From Methylocella tundrae (GTDB lineage: Bacteria; Pseudomonadota; Alphaproteobacteria; Rhizobiales; Beijerinckiaceae): a DNA stretch of 64,000 nucleotides. This document shows positions 37,010-47,096 of this stretch, one piece after another. Numbering within the stretch: position 1 is the stretch's first letter; every line of letters begins with the position of its first letter. Below the pieces are notes generated by a model. It was not told the DNA's origin, made no database searches, and was given only the letters and a program-made list of their open reading frames with translations. The DNA lies in contig NZ_CP139089.1 in NCBI RefSeq assembly GCF_038024855.1, forward strand, positions 682,001 through 746,000, in the 5' to 3' direction. Made by a program: the position numbers and the translations under genes.

Positions 37010-37843
37010 ATGACCGGCGCTGGAACAGATCGAACCAAGAAAAGCGCCGAGGGCGGACCCGCGGTTATATTGGTGCGCCCGCAGCTCGCCGTGAACATCG
37101 GCATGTGCGCCCGGGCGATGGCGAATTTCGGCCTCTCTGATCTGCGCCTCGTTTCGCCGCGCGAAGGCTGGCCGCGCACGGGAGCCTTGAAGAAAGGCGC
37201 CAACGCCGCCGCTGCGGGCGCCGTGCATCTGCTCGAGGGCGCGAAGCTCTTCGACACGCTGGAAGAGGCCGTCGCCGACCTCAATTTCGTCTATGCGACG
37301 ACAGCGCGGGAACGGGGGCAACACAAGCCCGTCCTCACGCCTTTTGAGGCGATGCCGGAGGCGGCTCGAGCCATCGCGGCGGGGGAGAAAAGGGGCGTGC
37401 TGTTCGGGCCGGAACGAACCGGCCTCTCCAACGACGAAGTTGCTGTGGCCGATATGATCATCACCTTTCCGGTGAACCCCGCCTATGCCTCGCTCAATCT
37501 CGCACAGGCGGTGCTTCTCGTCGGCTATGAATGGATGCGCGCCTCAACGGAGGCGAAGGCGCCGTTTGTCGCGGATGCCCGCTCGCCCGCGGCCCCGCGC
37601 GAAATGGTGCTCTCCTTCTTCGCCTATATCGAAGGCGAACTTGAGCGCGCGGGATTCTTCCGTCCGATCGGCAAGGCGCCCGTGATGCGGCGCAACTTGC
37701 GGAATATCTTTCATCGCTTGAGTCTGAGCCAACAGGATGTCAGCACGCTGCGCGGCATGTTCGTCCGGCTTGTCGAAGGGCCGCGCGCTGAGAAGGCCGC
37801 AAAGACGGCGCAGACTCAATCGGAGGATGAAGATAAAGGCTGA
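37010..37843 (+). CDS. trmJ: tRNA (Cm32/Um32) 2'-O-methyltransferase
   Basis: A 277-residue SPOUT methyltransferase of the TrmJ type, modifying the ribose of tRNA position 32. The knot motifs are present: VILVRPQLAVNIGMCARAMANFGLSDLRLV, GVLFGPERTGLSNDEV and FPVNPAYASLNLAQAVLLVGYE. The C-terminal extension (FFAYIEGELERAGFF..., RNLRNIFHRLSLSQQDVSTLRG) is the usual TrmJ tail. Its 3' end overlaps the convergent MFS gene by 28 bases. Confidence 0.93.
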   Translation: MTGAGTDRTKKSAEGGPAVILVRPQLAVNIGMCARAMANFGLSDLRLVSPREGWPRTGALKKGANAAAAGAVHLLEGAKLFDTLEEAVADLNFVYATTARERGQHKPVLTPFEAMPEAARAIAAGEKRGVLFGPERTGLSNDEVAVADMIITFPVNPAYASLNLAQAVLLVGYEWMRASTEAKAPFVADARSPAAPREMVLSFFAYIEGELERAGFFRPIGKAPVMRRNLRNIFHRLSLSQQDVSTLRGMFVRLVEGPRAEKAAKTAQTQSEDEDKG

Positions 37844-39294
37844 GCGACGCTTTCGAGAGGCTTGCCTTCCGCCGCGACGCCGAAAAACCATTGGACGATG
37901 GCGGCGATCAGCATCAAGGCGGCCCCAATAAGATAGCCGATGAAAACGCTGCCGCGTGAGCCGGTGGCGATCAGCGCGCCGAGCAGATAGGGCGCGCCGG
38001 CGCCCCCGATTGCGGTTCCCATTGCGTAAAAGACGGCGATGGCGAGCGCCCTGATTTCGACCGGAAAGGTCTCGGACACAGTCAGGTAGGCGGCGCCGGC
38101 CGCCGCTGATGCAAAGAAGAAGATCGTCATCCAGGCGATCGTCTGCTGCGTCGCATCGATAAGGTCATGCGCGAACAGCCAGCCGCTGGCGGCGAGGAGA
38201 AGCCCCGAGAGGGCGTAGGTGAGCGCGATCATCGGCCTGCGGCCAATCGAATCGAACAGCGGACCGAGAATCAGCGGACCCAGCACATTGCCAAGAGCGA
38301 AAGGGAGAATGTACCAGCCGACATGATGCGATTCGACGCCGTAGAATCTGGTGAGAACCAGCGCATAGGTGAAAAAAATCGCATTATAGAAAAAAGCCTG
38401 CGCCGCCATCAGCGTGAGGCCGACGAGCGCGCGCTGGCGATAGGTGACGAAAAGCGTGTGGAATACCTCTTTCAGCGGCGTAAACTTGCGCGGGCGTATG
38501 CGCATCGGCTTCGTATCGGCGCTGCTCTCAGGCGCGCGTCTGGCCTTCGTCTCAATGTCGCCGGTGATGCGTTCGGCTTCCTCCGCCTGCCCATGAATCA
38601 CGAGCCAGCGCGGGCTTTCGGGAATCCATGCGCGCAGCAACAGGATGACGAGACCCAGCGCCGACCCGATCAGGAAGGCGAGGCGCCAGCCGATTTCAGG
38701 GTTGATGATGGCGGGATCGAGCAGAACAATAGAGCTTGCCGCCCCGAGCGCGCCGCCGATCCAGAACGAGCCGTTTATGGCAAGGTCCGTCCGGCCGCGA
38801 TAGCGCGCGGGAATCATCTCCTGAATGGTCGAATTGACGGCGCTATATTCGCCGCCGATGCCGGCGCCCGTCAAAAGCCGGAACAGACAGAAGCTCGCAA
38901 GATTCCAGCTGAGCGCGGTCGCCGCGGCCGAGACGAGATAGAGTCCGAGGGTCACGAAAAACAATAATCGGCGGCCGAGCCGGTCGGTCATCCAGCCGAA
39001 CAAAAGCGCGCCCGTCACCGCGCCGATGAGGTAGATGCTCGAGGCGAGACCCACGTCGGCCTCGGAAAAATGCAGGCGGGGGCTGGCTACGAGAGCGCCC
39101 GAAACCGAGCCTGCGAGCGTCACTTCCAGCCCGTCCAGCACCCATGTGACGCCGAGCGCGACGACGACGAAGGTGTGGAATTTATTCCAACGCAAGCGGT
39201 CGAGCCGGGCCGGAACGCATGTTTCTACGACGTCCGCCATCTTTGTGTCTTGTTTCATTCCGATCAAGGATGTCTTAACCATTCGCGCCTGCAT
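37816..39294 (-). CDS. MFS transporter, sugar/metabolite type
   Basis: A 12-helix major facilitator protein of about 490 residues. The loop 2-3 motif is GWMTDRLGRRLLFF and the second-half equivalent is GPLFDSIGRRPMIAL; the TM5 region is RLLTGAGIGGEYSAVNSTIQEMIPARYRGR and the TM6 end PESPRWLVIHGQ, all typical of the sugar/aromatic-acid porter branch. Substrate unknown. Several starts are possible (39294, 39282, 39258, 39240); none has a strong ribosome site. Confidence 0.88.
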   Translation of the reverse strand: MQARMVKTSLIGMKQDTKMADVVETCVPARLDRLRWNKFHTFVVVALGVTWVLDGLEVTLAGSVSGALVASPRLHFSEADVGLASSIYLIGAVTGALLFGWMTDRLGRRLLFFVTLGLYLVSAAATALSWNLASFCLFRLLTGAGIGGEYSAVNSTIQEMIPARYRGRTDLAINGSFWIGGALGAASSIVLLDPAIINPEIGWRLAFLIGSALGLVILLLRAWIPESPRWLVIHGQAEEAERITGDIETKARRAPESSADTKPMRIRPRKFTPLKEVFHTLFVTYRQRALVGLTLMAAQAFFYNAIFFTYALVLTRFYGVESHHVGWYILPFALGNVLGPLILGPLFDSIGRRPMIALTYALSGLLLAASGWLFAHDLIDATQQTIAWMTIFFFASAAAGAAYLTVSETFPVEIRALAIAVFYAMGTAIGGAGAPYLLGALIATGSRGSVFIGYLIGAALMLIAAIVQWFFGVAAEGKPLESVAQPLSSSSD

Positions 39295-39377
39295 TTTCGG
39301 CCATAGCCTGGCTTTGCGGGTCGCTCCCGCCGCCAGAATAAGTTAGGAAAGGCCTGAACATCGCACCGGTTCCATTC

Positions 39378-40214
39378 ATGTCCCGCGCGCCGCGAATTCT
39401 TGTGTTCGATTCTGGCCTTGGGGGCCTTACCGTCTTCGTCGAGGTGGCGCGCTTGCGTCCGGACGCGGAGTTCGTCTACGCGGCGGACGAGGCGGGCTTT
39501 CCCTATGGCGCCTTGCCGGAATCGGCGCTGGCGCCGCGCGTTCTCAGCGTCATCGGGCGGCTGATCGAAACTTACGCGCCGGACGTCGCCGTCATCGCCT
39601 GCAATACGGCCTCGACTTTGGTGCTGCCGCATTTGCGCTCAGCGTTTCCCACGCTGCCCTTCGTCGGCACTGTCCCGGCGATCAAACCCGCGGCGTATCA
39701 ATCGCGCTCGAAGGTAATTTCCGTGCTGGCGACGCCGGGCACGGTCGCGCGCGATTACACACACGACCTCGTGCGCACCTATGCCGCCGATTGCAGCGTC
39801 ACGCTGATTGGATCGAGCGCCCTCGCGAGCCTCGCGGAAGCTTTTATGCAGGGCGAGGCGCCCTCCGACAAGGCTATCCTGCGGGAGATCGCGCCGGCTT
39901 TCATCGAGGACGGCGGACAGCGCACGGATAGCATCGCGCTCGCCTGCACCCATTATCCTTTGTTGATCGAACAGTTTGAGCGGCTTGCGCCGTGGCCTGT
40001 GACATGGATCGACCCGGCCCCAGCCATCGCCCGCCGGACGGACCACGTTCTCGAAGATCTGGGGTTCAGGCTCGACACGGGCGAGCCTCCTGCAAATCCG
40101 GCGCTGGCGCTTTTCACGGGCGCCACGGAGCCCGGGCCAAAACTGCGCGAGGCGCTGCGCCGACGCGGCATCGACAGGATCGCTCTGGAGCCGATGCCGC
40201 TGGTTTTTGCGTGA
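39378..40214 (+). CDS. murI: glutamate racemase
   Basis: A 278-residue cofactor-independent racemase making D-glutamate for peptidoglycan. The two catalytic cysteines are in VAVIACNTASTLVLPHLR and LACTHYPLLIEQFE; the N-terminal IFVFDSGLGGLTV-type motif reads ILVFDSGLGGLTVFVEV. Length is normal. Confidence 0.95.
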   Translation: MSRAPRILVFDSGLGGLTVFVEVARLRPDAEFVYAADEAGFPYGALPESALAPRVLSVIGRLIETYAPDVAVIACNTASTLVLPHLRSAFPTLPFVGTVPAIKPAAYQSRSKVISVLATPGTVARDYTHDLVRTYAADCSVTLIGSSALASLAEAFMQGEAPSDKAILREIAPAFIEDGGQRTDSIALACTHYPLLIEQFERLAPWPVTWIDPAPAIARRTDHVLEDLGFRLDTGEPPANPALALFTGATEPGPKLREALRRRGIDRIALEPMPLVFA

Positions 40215-40264
40215 ATTGCGTGGAGCGTCGTCCTCGATCCGAATTGTGAATGGAGTTTCAGGAG

Positions 40265-40708
40265 ATGGGCGCCACCGCCAGGAACATCGTCTGCGCGCAT
40301 TGCCAGGCCGTCAATCGCGTGCCCGGCGACCGCGACCCGAAACAGGGCAAATGCGGGCGCTGCGGCAAGCCGCTCTTTGAAGGGCATCCATTTGCCACGG
40401 GCGGCGCAGCATTTGACAAACAGATTGACCGTAGCGACGTCCCGGTGGTGGTCGATTTCTGGGCGGATTGGTGCGGCCCATGCAAGATGATGGCGCCCGC
40501 CTATGAGCAGGTCGCGCTGGAACTCGAACCGAACTTTCGCTTCCTCAAGGTCGATACCGAAGCGGAACAGGCGCTTGCCGCGCGCTATAATATCAGGAGC
40601 ATTCCCACGCTGATGGTGTTTCGCCACGGAGCCGTTCTGGCCCAGCGGGCGGGCGCGCTCGACCGCAATTCCTTGCGCGCCTGGCTGACGCAGATCCCTG
40701 TCGGGTGA
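40265..40708 (+). CDS. trxC: thioredoxin 2
   Basis: A 147-residue thioredoxin with an N-terminal zinc-binding extension (IVCAHCQ ... CGRCGKPLF, two CxxC pairs) ahead of a thioredoxin fold with the active site WCGPCK. That order is diagnostic of TrxC, often induced by oxidative stress. I start at 40265, where GGAG lies nine bases upstream and the product begins like other TrxC; an in-frame ATG at 40250 is possible. Confidence 0.94.
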   Translation: MGATARNIVCAHCQAVNRVPGDRDPKQGKCGRCGKPLFEGHPFATGGAAFDKQIDRSDVPVVVDFWADWCGPCKMMAPAYEQVALELEPNFRFLKVDTEAEQALAARYNIRSIPTLMVFRHGAVLAQRAGALDRNSLRAWLTQIPVG

Positions 40709-40746
40709 GTCTGGCGCGGCAGGATAAACTCAGCCGATGAAACGCC

Positions 40747-42375
40747 CTAAAACAGTGAGCCCTGTCCACGCTCTTTCCGGTTTTTTTTGTTGTCCGGCGC
40801 CGTGCCGCGGCTGGATTTTGCGGGGCCTGTCGCCTGGCGTGCCTCCTGGGGCGGCCCGGCGATCGCGCTTTTGCGGCCGTCCGCGAATTCTATGTCGAGG
40901 AGCGCGCCATCGGCGATCCCGGCCGCCAGACGCAGCGGCTTGTTCTCGGCGTCCCGAACCAAGGCAAAACCGCGCGCAAGAACGTTCTTGTATCCGAGGC
41001 TGACGAGTAACTGGTCGAAGCGTCTAAGCTCCGCCCGCCGCCAGGCGATTCCTCCGCTAAATGCATGCGCCATGCGCCCGGCCAGCGCGTCCAGCCGGCG
41101 CCGCGCCGCCGCTGCTCTTTCCTGCTCCATGCGAACGCTGGAAATACGGGCATTGACCAGCCGGCTGCCGAGAGCTCTGATCCTTTCGCCGCGCCGTTCG
41201 GCGCCGGTCGCAAGAGCGCGGCGCATACGCTGCTCCAACGCTGAAAGGCGCTCGCCAGCTCGGCTAAGGCGGGCCTGCGGCGATTGCCGCGCGAGGCGCT
41301 GGGACAGCTTTCCGAGCGCGATGCGTTGACGGTCATGCGTGCGAAGCACCGCGCCCGAAAGGCGCCGGGAGGCATGATCGAGCCTCTGGCGCGGCAAAGC
41401 GAGGATCTCTTCGGCTTGCGGCAGGGCGCGGAAAAGCGCGCGCGCTTCGGCGCGGCGCCGCTCGATGAACCGCGCCATCGCGCCGGCATGCCGGCGCTCG
41501 AGATCGGCGAGGGCAGCGATGAGCTCCAGCCGCACGGGCACCGCCTTTTCGGCGGCGCCGGTCGGCGTCGGCGCGCGAAGATCCGCGACGTGGTCGATCA
41601 GCGTCCAGTCCGTTTCGTGACCGATGGCGGAGATCAGGGGGATGAGGCTGGCCGCCGCCGCGCGAACGACGATCTCCTCGTTAAAGCTCCAAAGATCCTC
41701 AAGCGAGCCGCCGCCCCGCGCCACGATGAGCACGTCGGGTCTTGCCAATGAGCCATCGGCGGGCAGGGCGCTGAAGCCCGTTATCGCCGCCGCGATTTCC
41801 GCCGCGGAGGTCTCGCCCTGCACGCGCACCGGCCAGACCAGCACATGGCGCGGGAAGCGATCGGCGATGCGGTGAAGAATATCACGGATGACGGCGCCGG
41901 TCGGCGAAGTCACGACGCCGATCCGCAGCGGCAAAAAGGGCAGAGCGCGCTTGCGCGCCTCGTCGAACAGGCCTTCGGCCGCGAGCTTGCGGCGGCGCTC
42001 CTCGAACAGCGCCATGAGCGCGCCGACGCCAGCCGGCTCGATCGCCTCGATGATGATCTGATAGCTCGATTTGCCCGGAAAGGTCGTAATCTTGCCGGTC
42101 GCGACGACTTCGAGACCCTCCTGCGGTTTGACCCGCAGGCGTGAAAAAACGCCTTTCCAGATCACGGCGTCGATGCGGGCGGAGGCGTCCTTGAGGCAGA
42201 AATAGGCATGGCCCGAGGAATGCGGCCCGCGATAATTGGAAATTTCGCCGCGCAGACGCACGAAACCAAAGCGATCCTCGATGGTTCGCTTCAAGGCGCT
42301 GGAGAGTTCCGAAACGCTGAGTTCGGGGGCGTTGGTCGCTGACGCTTCAGGCATAAGGGCTCGACTCTCGGCCAT
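40747..42375 (-). CDS. xseA: exodeoxyribonuclease VII large subunit
   Basis: A 542-residue nuclease subunit. N-terminal OB-fold ([46 protein letters not shown]), catalytic domain ([67 protein letters not shown]), then a long Arg-rich coiled coil (about residues 290-450) and a Lys/Arg-rich tail. It works with XseB, whose gene is not in this window. Start at ATG 42375. Confidence 0.95.
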   Translation of the reverse strand: MAESRALMPEASATNAPELSVSELSSALKRTIEDRFGFVRLRGEISNYRGPHSSGHAYFCLKDASARIDAVIWKGVFSRLRVKPQEGLEVVATGKITTFPGKSSYQIIIEAIEPAGVGALMALFEERRRKLAAEGLFDEARKRALPFLPLRIGVVTSPTGAVIRDILHRIADRFPRHVLVWPVRVQGETSAAEIAAAITGFSALPADGSLARPDVLIVARGGGSLEDLWSFNEEIVVRAAAASLIPLISAIGHETDWTLIDHVADLRAPTPTGAAEKAVPVRLELIAALADLERRHAGAMARFIERRRAEARALFRALPQAEEILALPRQRLDHASRRLSGAVLRTHDRQRIALGKLSQRLARQSPQARLSRAGERLSALEQRMRRALATGAERRGERIRALGSRLVNARISSVRMEQERAAAARRRLDALAGRMAHAFSGGIAWRRAELRRFDQLLVSLGYKNVLARGFALVRDAENKPLRLAAGIADGALLDIEFADGRKSAIAGPPQEARQATGPAKSSRGTAPDNKKNRKERGQGSLF

Positions 42376-42422
42376 CAAGGTGGCTCTGGCGCATCAAAAT
42401 CAATCGCGCCGTTGCAGAAGCG

Positions 42423-43136
42423 TCATTCCTTGATCAGTTGACCAGAGTAAACGACGGGGCCGGTCGGATCGCCGCTGGGAGAGCCGCCCTCAGGCTCGAC
42501 TGTCACGGCGAAGCTCGCCTTGTCCAGCGAAAGGCCCGCCGGAAGCGGCATTTTGATCGCAATTCCGCCGACGAGCCCCATGGATTTTGGCGCCTTGCCC
42601 GCCCCGATATACCAAAGCTCGAGGCTTTTCCCGGATGGCGTTTGTGTGGAGACGGGGCGCACATAGACGCTTCCGTTGGCGAGATCGACGCGAACGACCA
42701 GCGCCGGCAGGTCGCCGCCGCGGTTGACGACCGCGACATAGGTCGGCTGCACGGCGGGATGCATCAATTGGCGATCGAGAATGAAGACAGCAAGTCCGGC
42801 GGCGAGAGCGCCCGCCGCGAGCGCCGCGGCGCGCCAGCGATTGAGCGAACGGCGAAGCGCGGTCGGCGGAGCCGATGAGTCGTCGGCGCGGCCGACCTCA
42901 AGGACGCCGAATGGCCGCGGCGAAGGCAGCGCGCCCTCGATCCGTTCCCAGACGCCCGGCGAGGGAGCCACTTCGGCCACGGCGACGCTCAGCGGAGCGA
43001 GACGCTGCTCCCACGCGGCGACGGCGGACCTTGTGTCCGCATCGTGTACGAGGACGCTGGTAAACAACGTCCGCTCATCCGCGTGCAGCGTGCCGAGCAC
43101 ATATTCCGCAGCCAGGATCTCGCGTTCCTCGGTCAT
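42423..43136 (-). CDS. anti-sigma factor, RskA/ChrR-like
   Basis: A 237-residue inner-membrane anti-sigma factor. The N-terminal cytoplasmic part (EILAAEYVLGTLHADERTLF) binds the sigma factor; one membrane helix lies near residues 95-115 (AAALAAGALAAGLAVFILD); the C-terminal periplasmic domain (VVNRGGDLPALVVRVDLANGSVYVRPV..., SLELWYIGAGKAPKSMGLV) is the RskA type. Its ATG overlaps the sigma stop (ATGA), so the pair is coupled. Confidence 0.93.
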   Translation of the reverse strand: MTEEREILAAEYVLGTLHADERTLFTSVLVHDADTRSAVAAWEQRLAPLSVAVAEVAPSPGVWERIEGALPSPRPFGVLEVGRADDSSAPPTALRRSLNRWRAAALAAGALAAGLAVFILDRQLMHPAVQPTYVAVVNRGGDLPALVVRVDLANGSVYVRPVSTQTPSGKSLELWYIGAGKAPKSMGLVGGIAIKMPLPAGLSLDKASFAVTVEPEGGSPSGDPTGPVVYSGQLIKE

Positions 43137-43690
43137 GATGTCGGTTCCAGACACGCCTTTAAGGCCGTGAGGCTGCGGTGCAGCCAGGTCTTGATTGTGC
43201 TCACCGGCTTGCCGAAACGAACCGCAAGTTCGTCGCGCGAATAGCCTTCATAGTAAGCCAGGAGAACGCAGCTGCGGCTCGGCTCCTCGATCTCGCCGAG
43301 GCAATGGCGGAGCGCCGCAACGTCCATGAGATCAGCCTCGACATTGCGCGGGCCAGCGATCTTTTCCCACCAATCGCCATCGTCCCCGCCGACTGGAGCC
43401 GCCGTCAGGCTCTTTTGACGCAATATGTCAATCGTTCGGTTGCGCGCGATTGAGCTCAGCCAGGCGAGAGGCGATCCGGACTCCGGCGCGTAGGCGCCTG
43501 CGTTGCGCCAGACCCTGAGATAGACGTCTTGTAAAATATCTTCCGCCAGAGATCTGTTGCGGATGATACGCAAGATGATCGCGAAAAGTTTCGCTGATGT
43601 CTGATCGTAAAGCGCCCGAAAGGCGTTGCGATCTTCGCCCGCGACCGCGACGATCAGATCTGCGAGCCCGGTGTTGTCGATGCCCGGCAA
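43133..43690 (-). CDS. ECF-type RNA polymerase sigma factor
   Basis: A 185-residue sigma factor with region 2 (FRALYDQTSAKLFAIILRIIRNRSLAEDILQDVYLRVWRNAGAY, then SPLAWLSSIARNRTIDILR) and region 4 (LGEIEEPSRSCVLLAYYEGYSRDELAVRFGKPVSTIKTWLHRSLTALK). The start is a TTG at 43690 supported by a strong GGGGGGAAG site. It is partnered with the downstream RskA-like anti-sigma factor, so it probably answers an envelope or oxidative signal. Confidence 0.94.
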   Translation of the reverse strand: MPGIDNTGLADLIVAVAGEDRNAFRALYDQTSAKLFAIILRIIRNRSLAEDILQDVYLRVWRNAGAYAPESGSPLAWLSSIARNRTIDILRQKSLTAAPVGGDDGDWWEKIAGPRNVEADLMDVAALRHCLGEIEEPSRSCVLLAYYEGYSRDELAVRFGKPVSTIKTWLHRSLTALKACLEPTS

Positions 43691-43746
43691 AAGCGCTTCC
43701 CCCCGACCTGTGTCCGCTTGGGCGGACTGCGATGCCGAACTCTAGC

Positions 43747-43786
43747 AAAAAACCCGTTCGGCGCCAGCACTGCTCCTATCAACGGG
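43747..43786 (-). terminator. Rho-independent terminator after the CPA2 antiporter
   Basis: On the minus strand CCCGTT, a 22-base loop, AACGGG and then TTTTTT, starting 16 bases after the antiporter stop. The loop is long, but the stem-plus-U-run layout and position fit. Confidence 0.5.
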
Positions 43787-43801
43787 CGTCGGCGTGAAAA
43801 G

Positions 43802-45499
43802 TTACGTCTTGGCGCGGCCAAAGCGCTCGAGCACATAGCGCGTCATGCTTTTTGCGAGTTCCTGCTCGCCGAGGAAGATCGTCGCGGCCTGTTCTTGCCG
43901 CAACAGCGTCGCTTCCTCCTCGTTGTGGGTGCGCACGACGGTCTCGATTGCCGGATTGACCTTGGCGGCGATGGCGAGCATTTGCCGGATATCGAGCGAG
44001 TCGGGCGTTGCGATGACGAGCACGCTCGCCTTGGCGATATGGGCCTGGATCAGCACCGCCATATCAGCGGCGTCGCCGGAGACGGCGGGAATCCCCATTT
44101 CGCGGCAATGCTCGACGATTTCACGATTTTGCTCGACCACTACGAATGGAATTCCGGCTTCGGCCAAGGCCGCGCCAATTCGCCGCCCGACTCGCCCATA
44201 GCCGACGATGATGCATTGCTTGGCGAGATATTTATCCTCGGTCGACATGGGAAGTTCGGCCAGAGGATCGTCGGGCCTCTCGACAAAGCGGGCGAGCTCC
44301 GATTTCGATTTGATCCAGCGCTGGATCGGCTCCAGCGCCTCAAATACCAGCGAGTTCAGCGTAATCGAAATCAGGGCGCCGGCCAGGATGAGATTTTGTC
44401 CCTCATGCGGCAGAAGGCCAAGCTTCATGCCGAGACCCGCCAGAATGAAAGAAAATTCGCCGATCTGCGCGAGGCTCGCCGAAACCGTCAGGGCCGTGTT
44501 GAGCGGATAGCGGAACATCAAGACGAGGGCCGCCGCCGCGAGCGACTTGCCGACAATGATGATGCCGACCACCGCGAGGATGCGCAAAGGCTGGTCGATC
44601 AATACCCTGGGGTCGAACAGCATGCCGACCGAAACAAAGAACAACACCGAGAAGGCGTCGCGCAAGGGGAGCGATTCCTCGGCGGCGCGGTGGCTGAATT
44701 CGGATTCTCGGATGACCATGCCGGCGAAAAATGCGCCAAGGGCAAAAGAAACGCCGAATAACTCGGCTGCGCCATAGGCAAGGCTGACCGCCGCGGCGAC
44801 GACGCAAAGCGTGAAGAGCTCGCGCGAGCCAGTACGCGCGACCTGCCACAAAAGCCAGGGGAAGACGCGGCGGCCCACCACCAGCATCACCGTTACGAAG
44901 CCGGCGATCTTCGCGACGGTAATCTCGAGCGTCCACCAGAGATCCGGGCCGGCGCCAACGGCGGCGTGGCCGCCGAGAACGCCGGACAGCGGCGGCAACA
45001 GTACGAGGACAAGCACCATGGCGAGATCCTCGACGATCAGCCAGCCGACGGCGATGCGCCCGTTCGTCGTATCGAGGACGCCGCGGTTCTCCAGCGCCTT
45101 CAGCAGCACGACCGTGCTGGCGACGGAAAGGGCAAGGCCGAACACCAAAGCGCCTCCAAGGCCCCATCCCCAGTAGAGGGCGAGGGCGGCGCCCAAAGCC
45201 GTCGCCACGGCAATCTGCAAAATCGCCCCGGGCAGCGCGACTTTGCGCACGTCCCACAGGTCTTCGAGGGAAAAATGCAGCCCGACGCCGAACATCAAAA
45301 GCATCACGCCGATTTCGGCGAGTTGGGAGGCGATCTCGCCATTGGCCACGAAGCCGGGCGAAAAAGGACCAATGATGACGCCCGCCAGAAGATAGCCGAC
45401 CAGTGCGGGCAGCTTCAGCTTCGCGGCAAAAAATCCGAAGATAAGTGCGACGCCAAAGGCGGCGGCGACCGTCGTGATGAGCGGAACTGCGTGTTGCAC
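43802..45499 (-). CDS. CPA2 monovalent cation/H+ antiporter, KefB/YbaL-like
   Basis: A 565-residue protein. About 12 helices form the Na+/H+ exchanger fold (PALVGYLLAGVIIGPFSPG; ALSVASTVVLLKALENRG; VGWLIVEDLAMVLVLVLLPP with the conserved Glu-Asp pair). Residues about 413-530 are a TrkA-N/RCK domain (CIIVGYGRVGRRIGAALAEAGIPFVVVEQN) that binds nucleotide and gates transport. Probably potassium/proton exchange. GTG start with GGAG eight bases upstream. Confidence 0.92.
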   Translation of the reverse strand: MQHAVPLITTVAAAFGVALIFGFFAAKLKLPALVGYLLAGVIIGPFSPGFVANGEIASQLAEIGVMLLMFGVGLHFSLEDLWDVRKVALPGAILQIAVATALGAALALYWGWGLGGALVFGLALSVASTVVLLKALENRGVLDTTNGRIAVGWLIVEDLAMVLVLVLLPPLSGVLGGHAAVGAGPDLWWTLEITVAKIAGFVTVMLVVGRRVFPWLLWQVARTGSRELFTLCVVAAAVSLAYGAAELFGVSFALGAFFAGMVIRESEFSHRAAEESLPLRDAFSVLFFVSVGMLFDPRVLIDQPLRILAVVGIIIVGKSLAAAALVLMFRYPLNTALTVSASLAQIGEFSFILAGLGMKLGLLPHEGQNLILAGALISITLNSLVFEALEPIQRWIKSKSELARFVERPDDPLAELPMSTEDKYLAKQCIIVGYGRVGRRIGAALAEAGIPFVVVEQNREIVEHCREMGIPAVSGDAADMAVLIQAHIAKASVLVIATPDSLDIRQMLAIAAKVNPAIETVVRTHNEEEATLLRQEQAATIFLGEQELAKSMTRYVLERFGRAKT

Positions 45500-45554
45500 T
45501 TATGCTCTCCTGCCTCGCCCCGTTCGGGCGCGCGTCAAATCCCGCATTCCGCGC

Positions 45555-45636
45555 TCAAGCATGATGCCGAAAAAGTTGCCGGCTTCCGGACCCGCATCAT
45601 GCGTCAAACAAGGGCTCAAAGAGCAGAATGCGATTC
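45555..45636 (+). repeat. dispersed intergenic repeat, copy 3
   Basis: Begins AAGCATGATGCCGAAAAAGT, then CGGCTTCCGGACCCGCATCA, TGCGTCAAACAAGGGCTCAA and AGAGCAGAATGCG. The ends have the inverted GCATGATG / CATCATGC feature typical of these elements. Confidence 0.75.
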
Positions 45637-45776
45637 CCGGGCAGGCCGGCTGATCAGGCTGCATCGTCGCACAGCTCAAAGACGCGTCGACCTTCGCGAT
45701 ATGCCAGCAAGGAGCGGCGCGATCAACCATGATAGCGTCAGCGTGACCGTTGACGAAGGCTGACCCGGCGGCAAGG

Positions 45777-47096
45777 TCAATCGACGGGATGGCGTCCGCG
45801 CAGGCGCCGGACGTTCCACCAGACCAGGACGGCGACGAACGGCACGATGATTGCGGTCGCAAGCGCCGGGTCCAGCGCGTGCTCCTGCTGATGGACGCCT
45901 TCGAGAATGAGATGCGCGATCGAGGAGATGTAATAGGTAATGGCCGCGACGGACAGCCCTTCGACGGTCTGCTGCAGACGCAGTTGCATGCGCACGCGCT
46001 CGTTCATGTTCCGCAACAGATCCTGATTTTGGCTTTCCAGTTCGACTTCGACGCGCGTTCGCAGCAATTGCGCTGCGCGCACGAGCTTTTGCGACAGATT
46101 GTCCTGGCGAGCCTCGATGGCCGCGCAGGTTCGGATCGCAGGAGTGAGGCGGCGGGCGAGGAACGCGGCCAGCGTCGGCACGTCAGGCAGGGCCCGTTCG
46201 CCAATCGATTCAAGACGCAGGTTTAGCAAATCATAATAGGCTCTCGTCGCGCCGAAGCGATAAAGGCTCTGCGCGGCGGCGGTTTCGAGTTCGGCGGCAA
46301 GCGCGTTGAGCCGGTTCAGCAATTGCCGGCTCACGTCCAGACCTTCGCTGTCGCGCATACGCCCGATCAATTGCGGCAGTTCGGCCTCGATGTGGCTGAT
46401 CTCAGGGGCAAGATCCTGCGCGCGCGGCAGGCCGAGCAGCGCAAGCGTGCGATAGGTTTCGAGTTCGAGCAGCCGTTGCGCCAGCGCTCCCGCCTCGACC
46501 TCGGTGAGCTTGCGATCCAGGATGAGAATGCGGACGAAGCCGAAGACGTCGGCATGAAAGTCAGTCGCGACGATCGCCGCGCCGTGGGAGACTTCCGACG
46601 CGGCCAATTCGCTTTGCCCGAAAAGACGCCGCCAGCTGTCGCCGATCTTGGCTTCCGGCAGCACGTCGAGATCAATGGCGACGAGGAGCGGCCCTGGCTG
46701 CGGCAGCATGCGCATGACGCGCGAGAGCTCGCCCGCATCGGGCCGGAACGCCGTCTTCTCAGCGTCGCCGGCGCCGGCGCCAACCTCCTGTGGAAACTCC
46801 CAGGTATAAGTGACGAATTCGCCGTGCCGCTCCCAGCGCAGCACCGTCGGGGCGAGTTCGACGCGATGATGCTTGGCGCCAGGCAGGGGCGCCTGCGCCG
46901 CGCGCTCGACGCAGAATTGAGCCAACGCCGCCTGCGCTTTCTCCGCCTCTTCGTGATTGGTCATGAAGGCGAAATGCAAAATGCGCTTGCAGCCGGCCAT
47001 CGCCTCGAAAGGACGGGCGTGGACCTCGGCCAGCACGCGCGAGCGCAGGACGTGCTCTTTGAATCCGATATCGGCGGCGTCAGGTTTGTCCAGCAC
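45777..47096 (-). CDS. DUF3422 family membrane protein
   Basis: A 439-residue protein of the DUF3422 family, conserved in alphaproteobacteria, function unknown. Typical segments: LAEVHARPFEAM at the start, TNHEEAEKAQAALAQFC, LAQRLLELETYRTLALLGLPRAQ, and two C-terminal membrane helices (GLSVAAITYYISSIAHLILEG; AIIVPFVAVLVWWNVRRLRGRHP). The central part is coiled-coil-rich. Starts at GTG 47096. Confidence 0.9.
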   Translation of the reverse strand: MLDKPDAADIGFKEHVLRSRVLAEVHARPFEAMAGCKRILHFAFMTNHEEAEKAQAALAQFCVERAAQAPLPGAKHHRVELAPTVLRWERHGEFVTYTWEFPQEVGAGAGDAEKTAFRPDAGELSRVMRMLPQPGPLLVAIDLDVLPEAKIGDSWRRLFGQSELAASEVSHGAAIVATDFHADVFGFVRILILDRKLTEVEAGALAQRLLELETYRTLALLGLPRAQDLAPEISHIEAELPQLIGRMRDSEGLDVSRQLLNRLNALAAELETAAAQSLYRFGATRAYYDLLNLRLESIGERALPDVPTLAAFLARRLTPAIRTCAAIEARQDNLSQKLVRAAQLLRTRVEVELESQNQDLLRNMNERVRMQLRLQQTVEGLSVAAITYYISSIAHLILEGVHQQEHALDPALATAIIVPFVAVLVWWNVRRLRGRHPVD

